Assembly (NCBI GenBank): GCA_036375715.1
Contig: DASVBS010000022.1
Span: 1-64,000, forward strand
DNA: 64,000 nucleotides
Reading direction: 5' to 3'
From: Longimicrobiaceae bacterium
Lineage (GTDB): Bacteria; Gemmatimonadota; Gemmatimonadetes; Longimicrobiales; Longimicrobiaceae
Made by a program: the position numbers and the translations under genes. This document shows, in pieces, positions 43,037-52,253 of this stretch; the first letter of the stretch is position 1, and the number at the start of each line of letters is the position of its first letter. The notes under the pieces were generated by a model. That model worked only from the letters and a program-made list of their open reading frames with translations, searched no databases and was not told the DNA's origin.

Positions 43037-44836
43037 TTGCGCATCGAACACATCCGGAACTTCTGCATCGTCGCGCACATCGATCATGGTAAGTCCACGC
43101 TGGCCGACCGCCTGATCGAGGTCACGGGCACGCTGCAGAAGCGTTCGATGAAGGAGCAGGTCCTCGACTCGATGGATCTGGAGCGCGAGCGCGGCATCAC
43201 CATCAAGCTCAACGCGGTGCGGATGAGCTACGCCGCGCGCGACGGGAAGACCTACCAGTTCAACCTCATCGACACCCCGGGGCACGTCGACTTCACCTAC
43301 GAGGTCTCGCGATCGCTGGCGGCCTGCGAGGGAGCCCTGCTGGTGGTCGATGCTTCGCAGGGCATTCAAGCGCAGACGCTTTCCAACCTCTTCCTGGCAA
43401 TGGACGCGGGGCTGGAGATCATCCCCGTGATCAACAAGATCGACCTGCCCGGCGCGGAACCCGAAAGGCGGCGCGACGAGCTGGCCGACCTGCTGGGAGT
43501 GGATCCCGACGAGGTGCTCTTCGCTTCGGCCAAGGAAGGGATCGGCATCGAGGAAATCCTCGAAGCGGTCGTGCAGCGCGTGCCGCCGCCCACCGGCGAC
43601 CCGGACGCGCCGCTGCGTGCCCTGATCTTCGACTCCTTCTACGACAAGTACCGTGGCGCCATTCCGAGTATCCGGGTCGTCGACGGGTCGCTGCGCAAGG
43701 GGACGCGCATTGCCTTCGGCTCGAACGAGGCGGTGTACGAGGTGGACGAGGTGGGCTATCTGCAGCTCGGTTACATCACCGCGCCGGAGCTGCGGACGGG
43801 CGAGGTGGGCTACCTCACGGCCGCCATCAAGCGGGTGTCGGACACCAAGGTCGGCGATACCATCCTGGACGCGGACAATCGAGCCGCCGAGCTCCTTCCC
43901 GGGTACCAGGATGTCAAGCCGATGGTGTTCTCGGGTCTCTACCCGACCGACACTGACCAGTACGAGGAGTTGCGGGACGCCCTCGAGAAGCTGAAGCTGA
44001 ACGACGCCTCGCTCCACTACGAGCCGGAGACCTCCACCGCGCTTGGGTTCGGGTTCCGCTGCGGCTTCCTGGGATTGCTCCACATGGAGATCATCCAGGA
44101 GCGGCTGGAGCGCGAGTTCGGCCTGGACCTGATCTCCACGGTTCCCAACGTGGAGTACCGGGTGGTGCTGACCAGCGGGGACGTCCTCACCCTGGAAAAC
44201 CCCTCGGCGCTGCCGGACCGTACCCGCATCGAGCGGATCGAAGAACCGTACGTGCGTGCGCGGATCGTGGTCCCGGCGGAATACATCGGCGGGGTGCAGA
44301 AGCTCTGCCACGAGCGCCGGGGCGAGTTCCAGGGGATGAGCTACCTCGATCCCACGCGGGTAGAGCTCACCTACGACCTTCCGCTGGCGGAGATCGTGCT
44401 CGATTTCTACGATCGCCTCAAGTCCGTCAGCCGCGGCTACGCCTCCTTCGACTACGAGCTCTCCGACTACCGCCCGAACCGGCTTGTCAAGCTCGATATG
44501 TTGATCAACGGCGACGCCATCGACGCCTTCAGCGTGATCATCCACGAGGACAAGGCGTATGAGTACGGGCGCGCGCTCGCGGAAAAGCTGAAGGCGCTGA
44601 TCCCGCGGCAGATGTTCGAGGTCGCCCTGCAGGCCGCCATCGGCAACAAGGTCATCGCCCGCGAAACTGTTCGCCCGCTACGGAAGAACGTGACCGCGAA
44701 GTGCTACGGCGGCGACATCACCCGGAAGCGGAAGCTTCTGGAAAAGCAGAAGGAGGGAAAGCGACGCATGAAGCAGGTCGGGACCGTCGAGATTCCGCAG
44801 GAAGCCTTTCTGGCGGTCCTCCGCGTCTCCGATTAG
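43037..44836 (+). CDS. lepA: Elongation factor 4 (LepA)
   Basis: LepA is a ribosome-dependent GTPase that assists translation and 30S assembly. The 599-residue length is exact for the family. G-motifs are G1 AHIDHGKST near residue 14, the switch [11 protein letters not shown]3 DTPGHVDF, and G4 NKIDLPGA. The C-terminal LepA-specific domain ends in [20 protein letters not shown], a hallmark. The start is TTG at 43037 giving [18 protein letters not shown]; no ATG lies upstream in frame close by. The GT2 gene starts one base after the lepA stop codon. Confidence 0.98.
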   Translation: MRIEHIRNFCIVAHIDHGKSTLADRLIEVTGTLQKRSMKEQVLDSMDLERERGITIKLNAVRMSYAARDGKTYQFNLIDTPGHVDFTYEVSRSLAACEGALLVVDASQGIQAQTLSNLFLAMDAGLEIIPVINKIDLPGAEPERRRDELADLLGVDPDEVLFASAKEGIGIEEILEAVVQRVPPPTGDPDAPLRALIFDSFYDKYRGAIPSIRVVDGSLRKGTRIAFGSNEAVYEVDEVGYLQLGYITAPELRTGEVGYLTAAIKRVSDTKVGDTILDADNRAAELLPGYQDVKPMVFSGLYPTDTDQYEELRDALEKLKLNDASLHYEPETSTALGFGFRCGFLGLLHMEIIQERLEREFGLDLISTVPNVEYRVVLTSGDVLTLENPSALPDRTRIERIEEPYVRARIVVPAEYIGGVQKLCHERRGEFQGMSYLDPTRVELTYDLPLAEIVLDFYDRLKSVSRGYASFDYELSDYRPNRLVKLDMLINGDAIDAFSVIIHEDKAYEYGRALAEKLKALIPRQMFEVALQAAIGNKVIARETVRPLRKNVTAKCYGGDITRKRKLLEKQKEGKRRMKQVGTVEIPQEAFLAVLRVSD

Positions 44837-44837
44837 G

Positions 44838-45701
44838 ATGCGCGTCGCTGTCGTCCTGTCCACCTACAACCAGCCCCAGCTGCTGGAGAAGGCGCTCTGG
44901 GGCTACTCGGCTCAGACCCACCGCGATTTCGAGGTGGTGATCGCGGACGACGGCTCCGCTTCGAGCACGGCGGAAGTGGTGAATCGAATGCGGCGTGAGA
45001 CGCAGCTCGAGATCCACCACGTCTGGCACGAGGACCGAGGCTTCCGGAAGTGCGCGATCCTGAATCGGGCCATTCTCGCGACCACCTGCGAGTACCTGAT
45101 CTTCTCGGACGGGGACTGCGTACCCCGCAGCGACTTCGTCGCCGCGCACGTGCGAAACGCCGCCCCCCGACGCTTCCTTTCGGGAGGCTACCTGAAGCTG
45201 TCCGAGGCAGTGAGCGAGCGTGTCACGCGCGAGACGATCCTCCGCGGGATCGCGTTCCAGCCAGGGTGGTTACGCAGCCAGGGATGGCGACCGGGTCGGC
45301 GGGCGCTGCGACTCCACACGGGCTTGCTGGCGCCGCTCCTCGACCGGCTGACCCCGACGCGGGCGACCTGGAACGGCCACAATGCCTCTACGTGGCGAGA
45401 GGCACTCCTGCGGGTCAATGGCTTGGACGTGGAAATGGGTTACGGCGGAGAGGATCGGGCGTTGGGCGAGCGCCTGTGCAACCTCGGCTACCGTGGGGTT
45501 CAGATCCGCTACCGCGCGCCCTGTCTGCACCTCTATCACGAACAACCGTATATCGACCGCGACGTCGTGCGGGCGAACATGCGGACGCGAGAAGTCATCC
45601 GGCGCCAGCGCCGCGTCGTGACGGCCCGAGGAATCATCAACCTGCACGGAACTCTGGACCCAGATAACCGCCCGTCGGTGCGGCAGGGCCCATCCAACTG
45701 A
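44838..45701 (+). CDS. Glycosyltransferase family 2
   Basis: This 287-residue GT-A glycosyltransferase would transfer a sugar from a nucleotide donor to a glycan acceptor on the cytoplasmic side. The N-terminal VVLSTYNQPQLLEKALWGY and FEVVIADDGSASSTAEV are typical of GT2. The DxD-type motif is FSDGDCVPRSDF near residue 93. The C-terminal portion WNGHNASTWREALLRVNGLD and MGYGGEDRALGERL matches the chondroitin-synthase-like galactosyltransferase half. Two hydrophobic stretches are absent, so it is probably soluble or peripheral. It lies between lepA and glucokinase with no clear pathway link. Confidence 0.85.
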   Translation: MRVAVVLSTYNQPQLLEKALWGYSAQTHRDFEVVIADDGSASSTAEVVNRMRRETQLEIHHVWHEDRGFRKCAILNRAILATTCEYLIFSDGDCVPRSDFVAAHVRNAAPRRFLSGGYLKLSEAVSERVTRETILRGIAFQPGWLRSQGWRPGRRALRLHTGLLAPLLDRLTPTRATWNGHNASTWREALLRVNGLDVEMGYGGEDRALGERLCNLGYRGVQIRYRAPCLHLYHEQPYIDRDVVRANMRTREVIRRQRRVVTARGIINLHGTLDPDNRPSVRQGPSN

Positions 45702-45719
45702 ACCGAGAAGGAGCCGATC

Positions 45720-46715
45720 GTGCCTGGAACCAAGCGCTGGATCGTCGGAGTCGATCTGGGCGGCACCAACATTGTCACGGGGCTCCTCCCCATCGAGGGA
45801 GGGCCGGTCTTCGGGCTGCAGAGCCGTCCCACCGAGAGCCACCGCGGGCCCAAGTTCGTGGTCGATCGGATCATCGAGATGGTGGAGTCCTCCATCGAGA
45901 TGACGGTGGCCGAGCAGGGCGGCTCGCGGGACGACGTCGCCGGCGTAGGGATCGGCTCTCCGGGCCCGCTCAACCGCGCCACCGGCGTGGTCATCAACAC
46001 TCCCAACCTGGGATGGCGGAATTTCCCGCTGCGGGACCTGATCTCCAACGGGGTCAACCTGCCCGCCACGCTCGACAACGACGCCAACTGTGCCACCTAC
46101 GGAGAGTGGTGGTTGGGCGCGGGCCGGCACGCCGATACCCTGGTGGGCCTCACCTTGGGCACCGGCATCGGGGGCGGGATCGTGCTCGGCGGGGAGATCT
46201 ACCACGGGGTCTCGGACGTGGCCGGCGAGATCGGCCACATGACCATCGATTCGACCGGTCGCAAGTGCAACTGCGGTAACTACGGCTGCCTCGAGGCCTA
46301 CGCCTCGGGCCCGGCTATCGCGCTCCGTGCCGTGGAGGGGATCGAATCGGGCGCCGAAACGATCCTGGGCGAGATGGTGGGAGGGAAGCTGGAGCTGATC
46401 ACCGCCGCCACGGTATATGAGGCCGCGGTCCAGGGGGATGAGTACGCTGAGGAGGTGATGAAGGAGACCGCTCGCTTTCTCGGCACGGGTGTGGCTAACC
46501 TGGTGAACATCCTCAACCCCGAGATGATCGTGATCGCGGGCGGCGTGACCAAGGCGGGCGACCATCTCTTCGAGCCGCTGCGCGCCGAGGTGCGGCGTCG
46601 TGCCTTTCGCTCCGCCGAGGAGGCTTGCCAGATCGTCCCCGCGGAGCTGCCGGGTACCGCGGGCGTGGTGGGCGCCGCGGCAGTCTTCAAGCGCGAGACC
46701 TACGGCCACGTTTGA
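45720..46715 (+). CDS. ROK-family glucokinase
   Basis: This 331-residue ROK kinase is probably an ATP-dependent glucokinase feeding glycolysis. The start is a GTG at 45720 with GGAG about 8 nt upstream. Motifs: VGVDLGGTNIVTGLL (phosphate 1), TLGTGIGGGIVLGG (ATP), GEIGHMTI with the zinc-binding His, and the complete zinc loop CNCGNYGCLEAYASG near residues 183-197. It differs from the zinc-loop-less ROK protein at 7604. The PfkB gene overlaps its stop (TGATG), so the two kinases are translationally coupled, which suggests a joint role in sugar phosphorylation. Confidence 0.9.
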   Translation: MPGTKRWIVGVDLGGTNIVTGLLPIEGGPVFGLQSRPTESHRGPKFVVDRIIEMVESSIEMTVAEQGGSRDDVAGVGIGSPGPLNRATGVVINTPNLGWRNFPLRDLISNGVNLPATLDNDANCATYGEWWLGAGRHADTLVGLTLGTGIGGGIVLGGEIYHGVSDVAGEIGHMTIDSTGRKCNCGNYGCLEAYASGPAIALRAVEGIESGAETILGEMVGGKLELITAATVYEAAVQGDEYAEEVMKETARFLGTGVANLVNILNPEMIVIAGGVTKAGDHLFEPLRAEVRRRAFRSAEEACQIVPAELPGTAGVVGAAAVFKRETYGHV

Positions 46716-47683
46716 TGCGACGCCTGGGGGCGATCGGCACCCTCGTCTGGGATCGCATCGTCAATCCCTACGCCGATAACGGGCAGCCGCGAGAGCAGTG
46801 GGGCGGGGCAGTGTACTCCTTCGCCTCGCTGTCGGCTGCCTGCCCGGCGGGCTGGTGCATCGAGCCCCTGGTGAAGATCGGCGCCGATTTCTGGGAACGT
46901 GGGGTGGCGCACCTGACCGGTCTCCCCAACGTGGTGCACGGCCCCGGTCTGGTGCGGGTGGACTCCCCCAACAACCGGGTGGAGCTCCTCTACCACGACC
47001 TCGAGCATCGGGTCGAGCGACAGCTGGGCGGTGTGCCGGCGTGGACGTGGGAAGAGCTGGAGCCCCTGATCGCCGGTGTGGATGCCCTCTACGTGAACTT
47101 CCTCTCCGGGATCGAGCTCGACCTGCCGACCGCGCAGCGACTGCGCGCCGCTTTCCCGGGGCCGATCTACGCGGATCTGCATTCCCTCTTCCTGGGGCCG
47201 GCATCGAACGAGCCGCGCCGCCCGCGGCCGCTCGAGCGCTGGCAGGAGTGGCTCCGCTGCTTCGACGCAATTCAGCTCAACGAGGACGAGCTGGCGCTGC
47301 TTGCGCCTGAGGTTGCGGATCGGGACTGCCTGGAGCGTCAGCTCCCCTGCTACGGCCCCGGACTCGTGCTGGTGACCGAGGGCGGGAAGGGTGTGCGCTA
47401 CGTCATGGCGGAGGGTATGCCGGCGGATCCACTTCTCTGGCGCTCGCGCCCGGCGGGGTCGGAGATCCGGCGCGGGGAGGTACCCGCACCTCAGGGGCGC
47501 CTCGCCGGTGACCCGACCGGGTGTGGGGACGTGTGGGGGGCGGGGTTCATCACCGGTTTGCTTGCCGGGCTGGAGCTGGAGGAGGCGATCGTCCGGGCAG
47601 AGCGGCTCGCCGCGACCAAGATCCTGCACCCCCGTACGGATCGGCTGCACGAGCGGCTCGCGGACACGGTGGATCGAACCTAG
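46715..47683 (+). CDS. PfkB-family carbohydrate kinase
   Basis: This 322-residue PfkB (ribokinase-like) kinase phosphorylates a sugar, nucleoside or related alcohol. The C-terminal signature reads DPTGCGDVWGAGFITGLL near residue 266; the catalytic Asp is in GCGD, where most members have GAGD. The substrate lid region is WGGAVYSFASLSAACP (residues about 29-44). The internal NEDELALLAPE near residue 190 is the typical N-x-x-E region. I use the ATG at 46715 because it overlaps the glucokinase stop; the open frame upstream lies inside glucokinase. The substrate is unknown. Confidence 0.82.
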   Translation: MRRLGAIGTLVWDRIVNPYADNGQPREQWGGAVYSFASLSAACPAGWCIEPLVKIGADFWERGVAHLTGLPNVVHGPGLVRVDSPNNRVELLYHDLEHRVERQLGGVPAWTWEELEPLIAGVDALYVNFLSGIELDLPTAQRLRAAFPGPIYADLHSLFLGPASNEPRRPRPLERWQEWLRCFDAIQLNEDELALLAPEVADRDCLERQLPCYGPGLVLVTEGGKGVRYVMAEGMPADPLLWRSRPAGSEIRRGEVPAPQGRLAGDPTGCGDVWGAGFITGLLAGLELEEAIVRAERLAATKILHPRTDRLHERLADTVDRT

Positions 47684-47762
47684 AGAGGGTTGGTAGCGTG
47701 GCCGCGTTGCACAGCGAGCCCCGGTTTGTGTCGTGCATCCGCGTTCCCTATTCTCTGACTCC

Positions 47763-48662
47763 ATGAAGCGAGTTGTCACGGTTCCGGCCACGCTGGACGA
47801 TCGCGGCTTCGACAGCCTGGTCCAGGAGATCGCCGACATAGACGAGGCGGGGGAAGGAGGTCCCGGCGACCGGCTGCTGTTCGACGCCCGCCACGTGCGC
47901 TGGGCGGATCCGTACGGCATGACCGGGCTGCTGGCGATCGGCACCTATCTGCGCGGGCGCGGACATACGCCCCTCCTCCAGCTCCCGGAGTCCTCGGAAG
48001 TGCTCAGCTATCTCGGGCGCATGGGCTTCTTCCGGCTTGCGGGGGAGGCGTTCGAGGTGAACGGCGCGCCTCGGGGGCGGCGCGCCGAGGCCTCGAGCGT
48101 GCTGCTGGAGATCACCCCGATCAACTCGCACGAGGACGTTCACGGCGTGATCGATCTGGTCATGGACCGCGCCGGTACGATCCTGACGGAGCGGCTACAT
48201 TACTCGCGTGTAGACGCGGGGATGTTCAGCATGGTCCTCTCGGAGGTCTGCCAGAACATCATCGAGCACGCGGAGGCGGGCGGCTGGGTGGGCATCCAGA
48301 CGTATAACTGGGCCAAGCGGCTCGGGAGGCAGGTGGTGGTCATCGCCGTGATGGACCTGGGGGTGGGCTTCCGTGGCTCTCTCGCGCGCGAGCACGCCGC
48401 CCGCTTCGGCGATCGCTGGAGCGACGCCACCGCCCTGGAGGCGGCCTTCATCCATGGCACCACGCGCTTCCGCGACCCAGGGAGGGGCCAGGGTCTGAAG
48501 CAGATCCGGAGGCGGGTGACCGGCTGGGGTGGGAAGGTCTCGATCCGCAGTGGCACCGCCCGCATCGCCGACATCCCCGACTGGGACGACGCCTTGCCTC
48601 TGCAGACCGGCCTGGCACCGTTTCCCGGGGCGCAGATATTGATCGTGCTGCCGGCGAAGTGA
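47763..48662 (+). CDS. STAS-like domain fused to HATPase_c (anti-sigma-factor kinase type)
   Basis: This 299-residue protein joins a STAS-like N-terminal part (residues about 1-95; LLFDARHVRWADPYGMTGLL) to a GHKL ATPase (residues about 120-299). The ATPase motifs are intact: N-box SEVCQNIIEHAEAGG near residue 159, G1 DLGVGFRGSL near residue 197, and G2 GRGQGLKQIRRRVTGWGG near residue 239. In RsbW/SpoIIAB systems these functions sit on separate proteins: a kinase that binds a sigma factor and a STAS antagonist. Here both are fused. No sigma factor or PP2C phosphatase is adjacent, though another STAS-like protein is encoded at 49320. A regulatory switch is likely, but its target is unknown. Confidence 0.8.
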   Translation: MKRVVTVPATLDDRGFDSLVQEIADIDEAGEGGPGDRLLFDARHVRWADPYGMTGLLAIGTYLRGRGHTPLLQLPESSEVLSYLGRMGFFRLAGEAFEVNGAPRGRRAEASSVLLEITPINSHEDVHGVIDLVMDRAGTILTERLHYSRVDAGMFSMVLSEVCQNIIEHAEAGGWVGIQTYNWAKRLGRQVVVIAVMDLGVGFRGSLAREHAARFGDRWSDATALEAAFIHGTTRFRDPGRGQGLKQIRRRVTGWGGKVSIRSGTARIADIPDWDDALPLQTGLAPFPGAQILIVLPAK

Positions 48663-48672
48663 CGCTGGGCGG

Positions 48673-48826
48673 GTTATGCCGTTATACGTTGTCCGTTATC
48701 CGTTATCCGTTTTTTTATCAGTTGTAAGTGGGGACCCGTGGGCCGCCTACAAGCGAAGAGTCGAATGCTTGTCGTTGTCCTTGATGTCCGACGACCTGTC
48801 CGGACGGATAACGGATAACGGATAAC
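48673..48826. repeat. Inverted pair of TTATCCG-family heptamer arrays (locus D)
   Basis: The left array (48673-48707) contains the variant units GTTATGC, CGTTATA and CGTTGTC followed by two perfect CGTTATC. It runs into a seven-T tract. The right array (48807-48826) is GATAACG, GATAACG and GATAAC, the reverse complement. The spacer is about 95 bp and unrelated to other spacers. The left array starts 10 nt after the STAS-HATPase stop, and the right array ends 18 nt before the cyclophilin start. Confidence 0.88.
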
Positions 48827-48844
48827 CTCTACACAACCGACTAT

Positions 48845-49318
48845 ATGCATTACGCCACTTTCCAGACGACCAAAGGCTCCTTCACCGCCGAGCTGTACTC
48901 CGATGACGCCCCGGGCACGGTGGCGAACTTCGAGAAGCTGGTGGGTGAGGGGTTTTATGATGGCATCGCCTTCCACCGCGTCATCCCTGACTTCGTGGTC
49001 CAGGGGGGTGACCCGCAGACGAAGGAGCTTCCGCTCGACCACCCGCGGATCGGTAGCGGTGGGCCGGGTTACACCATCAAGTGCGAGACGAAGGGGAACC
49101 CGCGCACGCACGAGGAGGGAGCGCTTTCCATGGCGCACGCGGGCCGTGATACCGGTGGCAGCCAGTTCTTCATCGTACTGAACGAGGGGAATTGCCGTCA
49201 CCTCAACGGCGTGCACACCGTCTTCGGTAAGGTGGTCGAGGGAATGGACGTGGTGCGGCAGTTGCGCCGCGGGGATCGCATGGAGAGCGTTACGATCGGC
49301 GACGCCGCGGCCGCCTGA
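48845..49318 (+). CDS. Cyclophilin-type peptidyl-prolyl cis-trans isomerase
   Basis: This 157-residue cytoplasmic cyclophilin catalyses Xaa-Pro isomerisation during protein folding. There is no signal peptide. The active site is intact: [15 protein letters not shown] (Arg and Phe plus Gln), [17 protein letters not shown], and [19 protein letters not shown] with the conserved His. The ATG at 48845 has no Shine-Dalgarno; the 18 nt upstream is preceded by the end of a heptamer array, which may affect initiation. The next gene starts one base after its stop. Confidence 0.95.
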   Translation: MHYATFQTTKGSFTAELYSDDAPGTVANFEKLVGEGFYDGIAFHRVIPDFVVQGGDPQTKELPLDHPRIGSGGPGYTIKCETKGNPRTHEEGALSMAHAGRDTGGSQFFIVLNEGNCRHLNGVHTVFGKVVEGMDVVRQLRRGDRMESVTIGDAAAA

Positions 49319-49319
49319 A

Positions 49320-49919
49320 GTGATGATGGCGCGCGCCGGGATGTCGGCCCTCGACATCGACCTCACCCGTATTCACCGCCGGACGGTGACCTCGTTCTAC
49401 AGCAACCTGGTCACCCGACCGACCGGCCGCGCCGTGCGCATGGGGGTGGAGAGCCAGCTGGCGGAGCTGAAGCCCACGCATGCTCTCTGCCTCTCGATTC
49501 TCGACTTTTCCCAGGTGAACGTTCTCGACTACTCCTGCGCGGACGAAATCGTCGCGAAGCTCCTCCTCCGTTATCTGCCCCCCGATCGGCCGACAGAGGC
49601 CTACTTCGTCGCGCGGGGCCTGGAGGATCACCACCGCGAGGCGGTCGAGGAGGTGCTCCAGCGCCACCGGCTGATGTTGGTGGCGGTCAACCGCGATCAC
49701 ACCTCCAGCCTCCTCGGCGCGTGCAATCCCTTCGAGCGCGCCTGCTGGAGCGCCCTGGCGGCCCGTACCTGCGCCAGCCTCGAGGAGGTCTCTCAGGACA
49801 CCGGTCTCCCCGAAATGGTGGTTGCGCCCACCCTCACCAAGCTCCTGCAGCAGAGGGTGGCGCTCTCGCTTCCCGACGAGAAGATCTGCGAGCTCTCGAC
49901 TCTCGCGCGTGATCGATGA
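49320..49919 (+). CDS. STAS-like regulatory protein with C-terminal HTH-like region
   Basis: This 199-residue cytoplasmic protein has an N-terminal STAS-like domain (DUF4325-type): LCLSILDFSQVNVLDYSCADEIVAKLLLRYL near residues 60-90 follows the pattern of antagonist and regulator domains. The C-terminal third (residues about 140-199) looks like a winged helix: ACWSALAARTCASLEEVSQD, then LPEMVVAPTLTKLLQQRVALS. The start is not settled; GTG 49320 and ATGs at 49323, 49326 and 49341 are all in frame. The STAS-HATPase protein is encoded two genes upstream, and both may belong to one regulatory pathway. It overlaps the PLP enzyme by 4 nt. Confidence 0.65.
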   Translation: MMMARAGMSALDIDLTRIHRRTVTSFYSNLVTRPTGRAVRMGVESQLAELKPTHALCLSILDFSQVNVLDYSCADEIVAKLLLRYLPPDRPTEAYFVARGLEDHHREAVEEVLQRHRLMLVAVNRDHTSSLLGACNPFERACWSALAARTCASLEEVSQDTGLPEMVVAPTLTKLLQQRVALSLPDEKICELSTLARDR

Positions 49920-51091
49920 GCACCGCTGGCCACGAGCACCCGAGCGACCTGGGGTTCTCCACGCGCGCGGTGCACGCCGGAGATCCGCCGCGCGTGGTGG
50001 GAGAGCCCGTCGTCAATCCGATCTATCAGACCTCCACCTTCTTCAGCGATCCAGCCGGCGAGGGCGAGGTCTTCTACTCGCGCTACGGCAACAACCCCAA
50101 CCACCGCCGGGTGGAGGAGCGCGTACGCGACCTCGAGGGCGCCGAGGCGTGCCTGGTGACCGGCAGCGGCATGGGCGCCATGGTTTCGGCGATCCTCTCC
50201 TGCGTCCGGGCCGGCGATCACATCCTCGCCGCCGAAGCGCTCTATGGCGGAACCCGCATCCTGCTCGATCGTGAGCTGAGCCGCCTGGGGATCGAGTCCA
50301 GCTACGCCGACCTGCTGGCCCCGGGCTGGGAGCGCCATCTGCGTGACAACACCACCGTCGTTCTCTGCGAGACGCTCTCCAACCCGCTGCTACGCTTCAC
50401 CGATCCCGCGGATCTGGCGCCGGTGTGTCGCGAACGCGGCGCGGCATTGATCGTGGACGCCACCTTCACGCCCTCCTACAACCTGCGGACGCTGTCGCGA
50501 GGCGCCGACCTGGTCGTCCACAGCGCGACGAAGTACTACGGCGGCCACAGCGATGTGACCGCTGGCTTGGTCTGTGGCAGCGAAGAGCGGATGGCTCCTG
50601 TTCGGCAACGAGCGGTCACCTTCGGTGTGGCGCCGGATGCCCACGCCGCCTGGATCCTGGAGCGCGGCATCAAGACGCTCGCGCTCCGCATGGAGCGGCA
50701 CAATCGCAACGGCCTGGAGGTATCCCGCTGGTGCGAAGGACGCGCCGGGATCCGCCGGGTGCATTACCCCGGTCTGGAGAGTCATCCGGATCACGCGCGG
50801 GCCGCCGAAGTGCTTACGGGATTCGGCGGGATGATGGGGATCGAGCTCGAGGGCGGAGGGGACGCGGCGACCCGCTTCGTCTCGGCGCTTCGGCTGGTGA
50901 AGCCGGCGCCTAGCCTCGGCGGGGTGGACACCCTCGTCTCGGAGCCGCGGCACACCTCGCACGTAGCGATGACGCCGGAAGCGCGCGCCGCTCAGGGACT
51001 CGCCGATGGCTTCGTGCGCTTCTCCCTCGGCATCGAGGATCCCGAGGACATCATCGCGGATATCGATCAGGCGTTGAAGACGATTGGCTGA
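49916..51091 (+). CDS. Cys/Met metabolism PLP-dependent enzyme (cystathionine synthase/lyase type)
   Basis: This 391-residue trans-sulfuration family enzyme is probably a cystathionine gamma-synthase, cystathionine gamma-lyase or methionine gamma-lyase. The PLP-binding lysine is in VVHSATKYYGGHSDV near residue 206, with the preceding ALIVDATFTPSYN holding the cofactor Asp. The Tyr and Arg of the neighbouring subunit site are in FYSRYGNNPNHRRVEE. The C-terminal VSEPRHTSHVAMTPEAR and VRFSLGIEDPEDIIADI agree with the family. Specificity among the members cannot be decided from the sequence alone. Its start overlaps the STAS-like stop by 4 nt (ATGA). Confidence 0.92.
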   Translation: MSTAGHEHPSDLGFSTRAVHAGDPPRVVGEPVVNPIYQTSTFFSDPAGEGEVFYSRYGNNPNHRRVEERVRDLEGAEACLVTGSGMGAMVSAILSCVRAGDHILAAEALYGGTRILLDRELSRLGIESSYADLLAPGWERHLRDNTTVVLCETLSNPLLRFTDPADLAPVCRERGAALIVDATFTPSYNLRTLSRGADLVVHSATKYYGGHSDVTAGLVCGSEERMAPVRQRAVTFGVAPDAHAAWILERGIKTLALRMERHNRNGLEVSRWCEGRAGIRRVHYPGLESHPDHARAAEVLTGFGGMMGIELEGGGDAATRFVSALRLVKPAPSLGGVDTLVSEPRHTSHVAMTPEARAAQGLADGFVRFSLGIEDPEDIIADIDQALKTIG

Positions 51092-51100
51092 GGTTTTTGG

Positions 51101-51240
51101 GTATTCGTTATTCGTTGTCCGTTATCCGCTATCCGTCCGGACCAGGGGGCCAGCCGCCAGCGTCGTCGCGGGATGTTGCGGCCACTGCGGAAGCAGGGGT
51201 TACCGGTTCGGACGGATAGCGGATGACGGATAACGGATAA
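51101..51240. repeat. Inverted pair of TTATCCG-family heptamer arrays (locus E)
   Basis: The left array (51101-51135) has five units: a TATTCG type, TTATTCG, TTGTCCG, TTATCCG and CTATCCG, followed by TCCGG. The right array (51213-51240) is CGGATAG, CGGATGA, CGGATAA, CGGATAA, the reverse complement. The variant CTATCCG at the inner end of the left arm matches CGGATAG at the inner end of the right arm. The left array starts 9 nt after the PLP enzyme stop; the right array ends 17 nt before the ypdA start. Confidence 0.88.
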
Positions 51241-51257
51241 CCCGTTCAGAACGATCA

Positions 51258-52253
51258 GTGAGCGCGGAGATCATAGATATTCTCGTAGTCGGCGCGGGCC
51301 CCTGCGGCATTGCCGTAGGGGTCGCGGCACGTCACGAGGGCTTATCGTGCGTGCTGTTCGATCGCGGGGCGGTGACCCAGTCGATGATCGAGCACCCGAC
51401 CTACACCACCTACTTCAGCGGTCCGGAGAAGCTGGAGATCGGCGGCCTTCCGTTCACCACCGCGGGTGACAAACCAACGCGGCGGGAGGCGCTTCGCTAT
51501 TATCGGCGCGTCGCCAGGTATTACGACCTCCGCATTCGTCAGTACGAAGAGGTGCGGGAGATCCGGCGCGAGGGCGAGCTGTTCCGGGTCGCCACCCGCT
51601 CTCGCGGGGAGGAGCGGTCTTACCTGGCCCGGGCGGTGGTGATCGCCACCGGGTACTACGACACGCCGCGGTCCCTGGGCGTTCCGGGCGCCGACCTGCC
51701 CAAGGTGACGCACTATTTCACCGAGCCCTTCCACTACTTCGACCAGGACGTGCTGGTCATCGGTGGTGGAAACTCCGCCGCGGACGCGGCGCTCACCATC
51801 TGGCGGGAAGGGGCGCGAGTCACCCTCGTTCACCTCTTCGACGAGCTGGATGCCGGGGTGAAGCCCTGGGTGCGGCCGGACATCGACAACCGGATCAAGG
51901 AGGGATCGATCCCGGCCCTCTGGCGCCACAAGGTGGCCGAGATCCGCGAAAAGGAGGTGGTGGTGGAGTCGCTGGATACCGGCGACCAGCGGGTCCTGCC
52001 GAACGATTGGGTCCTGGCGCTGATCGGCTACGTACCTGATGCCCGGTTCCTGCGCGACCTGGACGTGCCGATCGATCCCGAAACGGGAATCCCCCAGCAC
52101 GATCCCGAGACCATGGAGACCAGGACGCCGGGGGTGTTCCTCGCGGGGGTAGTGGCGGCCGGGTACGACGCGAACAAGATCTTCATCGAGAACGGCAAGC
52201 TGCACGGTCCTCTGATCGCTCGCGCGGTGGCGCGGCGGCTCGGACGCGCATGA
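51258..52253 (+). CDS. ypdA: YpdA-family bacillithiol disulfide reductase-like flavoprotein
   Basis: This 331-residue FAD/NADPH flavoprotein resembles YpdA, which keeps bacillithiol reduced. The N-terminal FAD motif VVGAGPCGIAVGVA contains the conserved Cys of YpdA; no thioredoxin-reductase CxxC is present. Family-specific features include HPTYTTYFSGPEKLEIGGLPF and the NADPH-binding VLVIGGGNSAADAAL near residue 172, with the C-terminal GVFLAGVVAAGYDANKIFIENG. The GTG start at 51258 lies 17 nt after a repeat array and has no clear Shine-Dalgarno. The organism therefore probably makes bacillithiol, though no bsh genes are present here. It overlaps the M28 gene by 4 nt. Confidence 0.88.
   Translation: MSAEIIDILVVGAGPCGIAVGVAARHEGLSCVLFDRGAVTQSMIEHPTYTTYFSGPEKLEIGGLPFTTAGDKPTRREALRYYRRVARYYDLRIRQYEEVREIRREGELFRVATRSRGEERSYLARAVVIATGYYDTPRSLGVPGADLPKVTHYFTEPFHYFDQDVLVIGGGNSAADAALTIWREGARVTLVHLFDELDAGVKPWVRPDIDNRIKEGSIPALWRHKVAEIREKEVVVESLDTGDQRVLPNDWVLALIGYVPDARFLRDLDVPIDPETGIPQHDPETMETRTPGVFLAGVVAAGYDANKIFIENGKLHGPLIARAVARRLGRA

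Noticed and set aside
43016..44545. Long minus-strand open frame opposite lepA
   Set aside because: Antisense to a highly conserved gene, no domain seen, no ribosome-binding site; codon bias explains it.
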